This document shows positions 5,179-6,762 of a stretch of DNA of 6,762 nucleotides, in pieces (positions within the stretch are counted from its first letter, which is position 1; the number at the start of each line of letters is the position of its first letter). The DNA is from an uncultured Prevotella sp. (lineage in GTDB: Bacteria; Bacteroidota; Bacteroidia; Bacteroidales; Bacteroidaceae): contig CALGHW010000069.1 of the NCBI GenBank assembly GCA_937916075.1, positions 1 to 6,762 of the forward strand, in the 5' to 3' direction. A program made the translations under genes and the position numbers. The notes below the pieces were generated by a model. It was not told the DNA's origin. It worked only from the letters and a program-made list of their open reading frames with translations, and made no database searches.

Positions 5179-6762
5179 TTACACGCCTCCACAAAACAGG
5201 AGAATAATCAGCTGTGCCATGAAGATGCGAAGAAACATACTCAGAGGATATACCGTGGAGTAGCTGATGGCCGGGGCCTCCTTGCTACAAGTCTGGTTGG
5301 CATAGGCCAGTGCTGGAGGGTCGGTACACGTACCGGCTATCATACCCATGATGGTGAAGTAATTAAACTTAAACTTCAGCCGGGCTATCGTTCCGATAAT
5401 CAAGATAGGCAACACCGTGATGATAAATCCAGTGTATACATATTTCAGACCGTCACCCTGAACCACCGTCTCCCAGAATCCGGCGCCGGCCTTGACACCC
5501 ACGCTCGCCAGGAAGAGCACCAGGCCAATCTCGCGGAGCATCATGTTGGCACTTGTGGTGGTATAGGTCACGAGATGCACCTTATAGCCATAACGTCCGA
5601 TAAGGATGGCGATAATCAGCGGTCCGCCGGCGATACCGAGCTTCATCGGCACGGGCATACCCGGGACGGCTATCGGCAGACTGCCGAAAACGATACCAAT
5701 AATGATGCCGATAAAGATGGTGGCGATATTAGGAGCGTCCAAGCGTTTGATGGAGTTGCCCAGCACGTCGGCCACACGGTTCACGTGGTCCTCCGGGCCT
5801 ACCACCATCACGCGGTCGCCCACCTGGAGAGCCAGGTTGCTGCTGGCAAAGAGGTCCATGCCCTGACGGGTGACACGGGTCACGTTGACGCCGTATACAG
5901 AAGAGAAGTGCATCTCGCCGAGTGTCTTTCCGTTGATGTTAGACCGAGTGACCAGCACACGCTTTGACACCATGGGCTGCTCCTTGTCCACCTCTTCCCA
6001 AGCCACTTTCACCTCCGGGCCGATAAAGGCTATGATAGGCTCGGAGTCGGCCTCTGCACACACGATAAACAGCTGGTCGCCCATCTCGAATGTGGTGTCA
6101 CTCTTCGGGATGATGACGTGCCCGTCGCGGAGCAGTCGGGAACACACAAAGTCACGATTCAAGAAGTCATGAATCTGGGCCAGCGAGCGGCCGGCCAGGT
6201 AGGAGTTGGTCACCTCAAGGTGGAGGTTGTGGGGCTTCACGTGGGTGTCTTCAGCCTCCTCGGCCTCCAACTGTTTTTCCTCGTCAGAGATGCTCACCCG
6301 GCAGATGAAGCGCAGGGCGATTGTGGCGCCGATGATGCCGAGCACACCGAGCGGATAGGCACAGGCATATCCGGAGGCTATCTGCGGCACCTGCCCTGCC
6401 GGGAACACGCTCTCCAAAGCCTCGTTGGCCGCGCCAAGACCAGGGGTGTTGGTCACGGCTCCATACAGTGTACCCACCATCATCGGGAGGTTCACCGGGT
6501 TAGACGTGTCGAAGAAGAGGTAATAGCAGGCAAACATCACCAGGATGTTGAGCAGCACCATACCCGTGGAAAGCAGGTTGAGCGTCACTCCGCCCTTGCG
6601 GAAACTCTCAAAGAAGCCTGGCCCCACCTGCAGACCTATCATGAAGACAAACAGTATCAAGCCGAAGTCTTGCAGGAAGTTGAGGATGGGTGTCGGGGCC
6701 GTCAGTCCGATATGCCCAGCCAGAATACCGGCAAAGAGCACAAACGACACGCCCAGGGAGAT
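5179..6762 (-). CDS. YidE/YbjL/AspT-family duplicated-domain transporter with two RCK_C (TrkA-C) domains (5' partial)
   Basis: Putative inner-membrane antiporter. The frame is open through the last base of the window, encoding ISLGV before the GTG at 6750. By comparison with E. coli YidE recalled from memory, about 30 N-terminal residues are missing. Numbering from the codon at 6750: the first membrane repeat (about 1-150) has GLILFVFMIGLQVGPGFF at 30-47 and GAVTNTPGLGAA at 97-108. Two cytoplasmic TrkA-C/RCK_C domains follow, at about 175-245 and 262-335 (GDQLFIV; GKTLGEMHF, GDRVMVVGP). The second membrane repeat (about 341-523) has GGPLIIAILIGR, REIGLVLFLASVGVKAGAGF and AGTCTDPPALAYAN, mirroring the first. 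Relatives include the aspartate:alanine exchanger AspT and the succinate exporter SucE1; the substrate here is unknown. RCK_C domains suggest control by a small ligand. The gene ends at its own terminator, so it is probably not in one transcript with the pump downstream. Confidence 0.92.
   Translation of the reverse strand: MSLGVSFVLFAGILAGHIGLTAPTPILNFLQDFGLILFVFMIGLQVGPGFFESFRKGGVTLNLLSTGMVLLNILVMFACYYLFFDTSNPVNLPMMVGTLYGAVTNTPGLGAANEALESVFPAGQVPQIASGYACAYPLGVLGIIGATIALRFICRVSISDEEKQLEAEEAEDTHVKPHNLHLEVTNSYLAGRSLAQIHDFLNRDFVCSRLLRDGHVIIPKSDTTFEMGDQLFIVCAEADSEPIIAFIGPEVKVAWEEVDKEQPMVSKRVLVTRSNINGKTLGEMHFSSVYGVNVTRVTRQGMDLFASSNLALQVGDRVMVVGPEDHVNRVADVLGNSIKRLDAPNIATIFIGIIIGIVFGSLPIAVPGMPVPMKLGIAGGPLIIAILIGRYGYKVHLVTYTTTSANMMLREIGLVLFLASVGVKAGAGFWETVVQGDGLKYVYTGFIITVLPILIIGTIARLKFKFNYFTIMGMIAGTCTDPPALAYANQTCSKEAPAISYSTVYPLSMFLRIFMAQLIILLFCGGV

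Noticed and set aside
5152..5967. Plus-strand frame of 271 codons opposite the transporter and terminator
   Set aside because: It runs through the terminator hairpin and is antisense to well-conserved RCK_C and membrane motifs. Its His/Asp-rich translation resembles nothing known.

Overview
The window reads as chromosomal DNA from an anaerobic member of the Bacteroidales, most likely Prevotella- or Bacteroides-like. The evidence is a membrane sodium-pump decarboxylase with a separate biotin carrier, a Bacteroidetes-style OadG subunit carrying an extracytoplasmic lamin-tail domain, A-rich leaders with few Shine-Dalgarno matches, and a fairly GC-rich coding background. This assignment is inference from protein style, not from a marker gene. 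All genes look intact except the two cut by the window ends. No RNA genes, insertion sequences, phage genes or CRISPR arrays are visible.

Layout: (1) 1-1619, plus strand: the 3' nine-tenths of a transketolase-fold enzyme resembling 1-deoxy-D-xylulose-5-phosphate synthase (DXS). It has kept the thiamine-diphosphate machinery but lost two arginines that hold the acceptor substrate in true DXS. (2) 1647-2234, minus strand, convergent with it: a LuxR/FixJ-type regulator whose receiver-like N-terminus lacks the phosphorylation residues. (3) 2251-2319: a long imperfect hairpin between this regulator and the pump genes. (4) 2345-5010, minus strand: a three-gene sodium-pump cluster transcribed as OadG-like small membrane subunit, biotin carrier, then beta subunit. 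(5) 5067-5156: a strong minus-strand terminator with an unusually G-rich loop. (6) 5179-6762, minus strand: a YidE/AspT-family duplicated-domain transporter, cut at its N-terminus by the window end.

How the genes may work together: the pump cluster supplies the membrane and carrier subunits of a biotin-dependent decarboxylase, most likely methylmalonyl-CoA decarboxylase of the succinate-to-propionate pathway. It would decarboxylate a carboxybiotin and export sodium ions. The carboxyltransferase (alpha) subunit is not in the window and must be encoded elsewhere. The transporter upstream belongs to a superfamily that includes aspartate:alanine and succinate exchangers, so a role in dicarboxylate traffic beside the pump is plausible but unproven. 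The regulator lies downstream of the pump on the same strand without an obvious promoter of its own, and may be partly co-transcribed with it through the hairpin.

Nothing here proves a wholly new system. The points most worth checking are the altered substrate pocket of the DXS-like enzyme, the lamin-tail/OadG fusion, and the long inverted repeat before the regulator.
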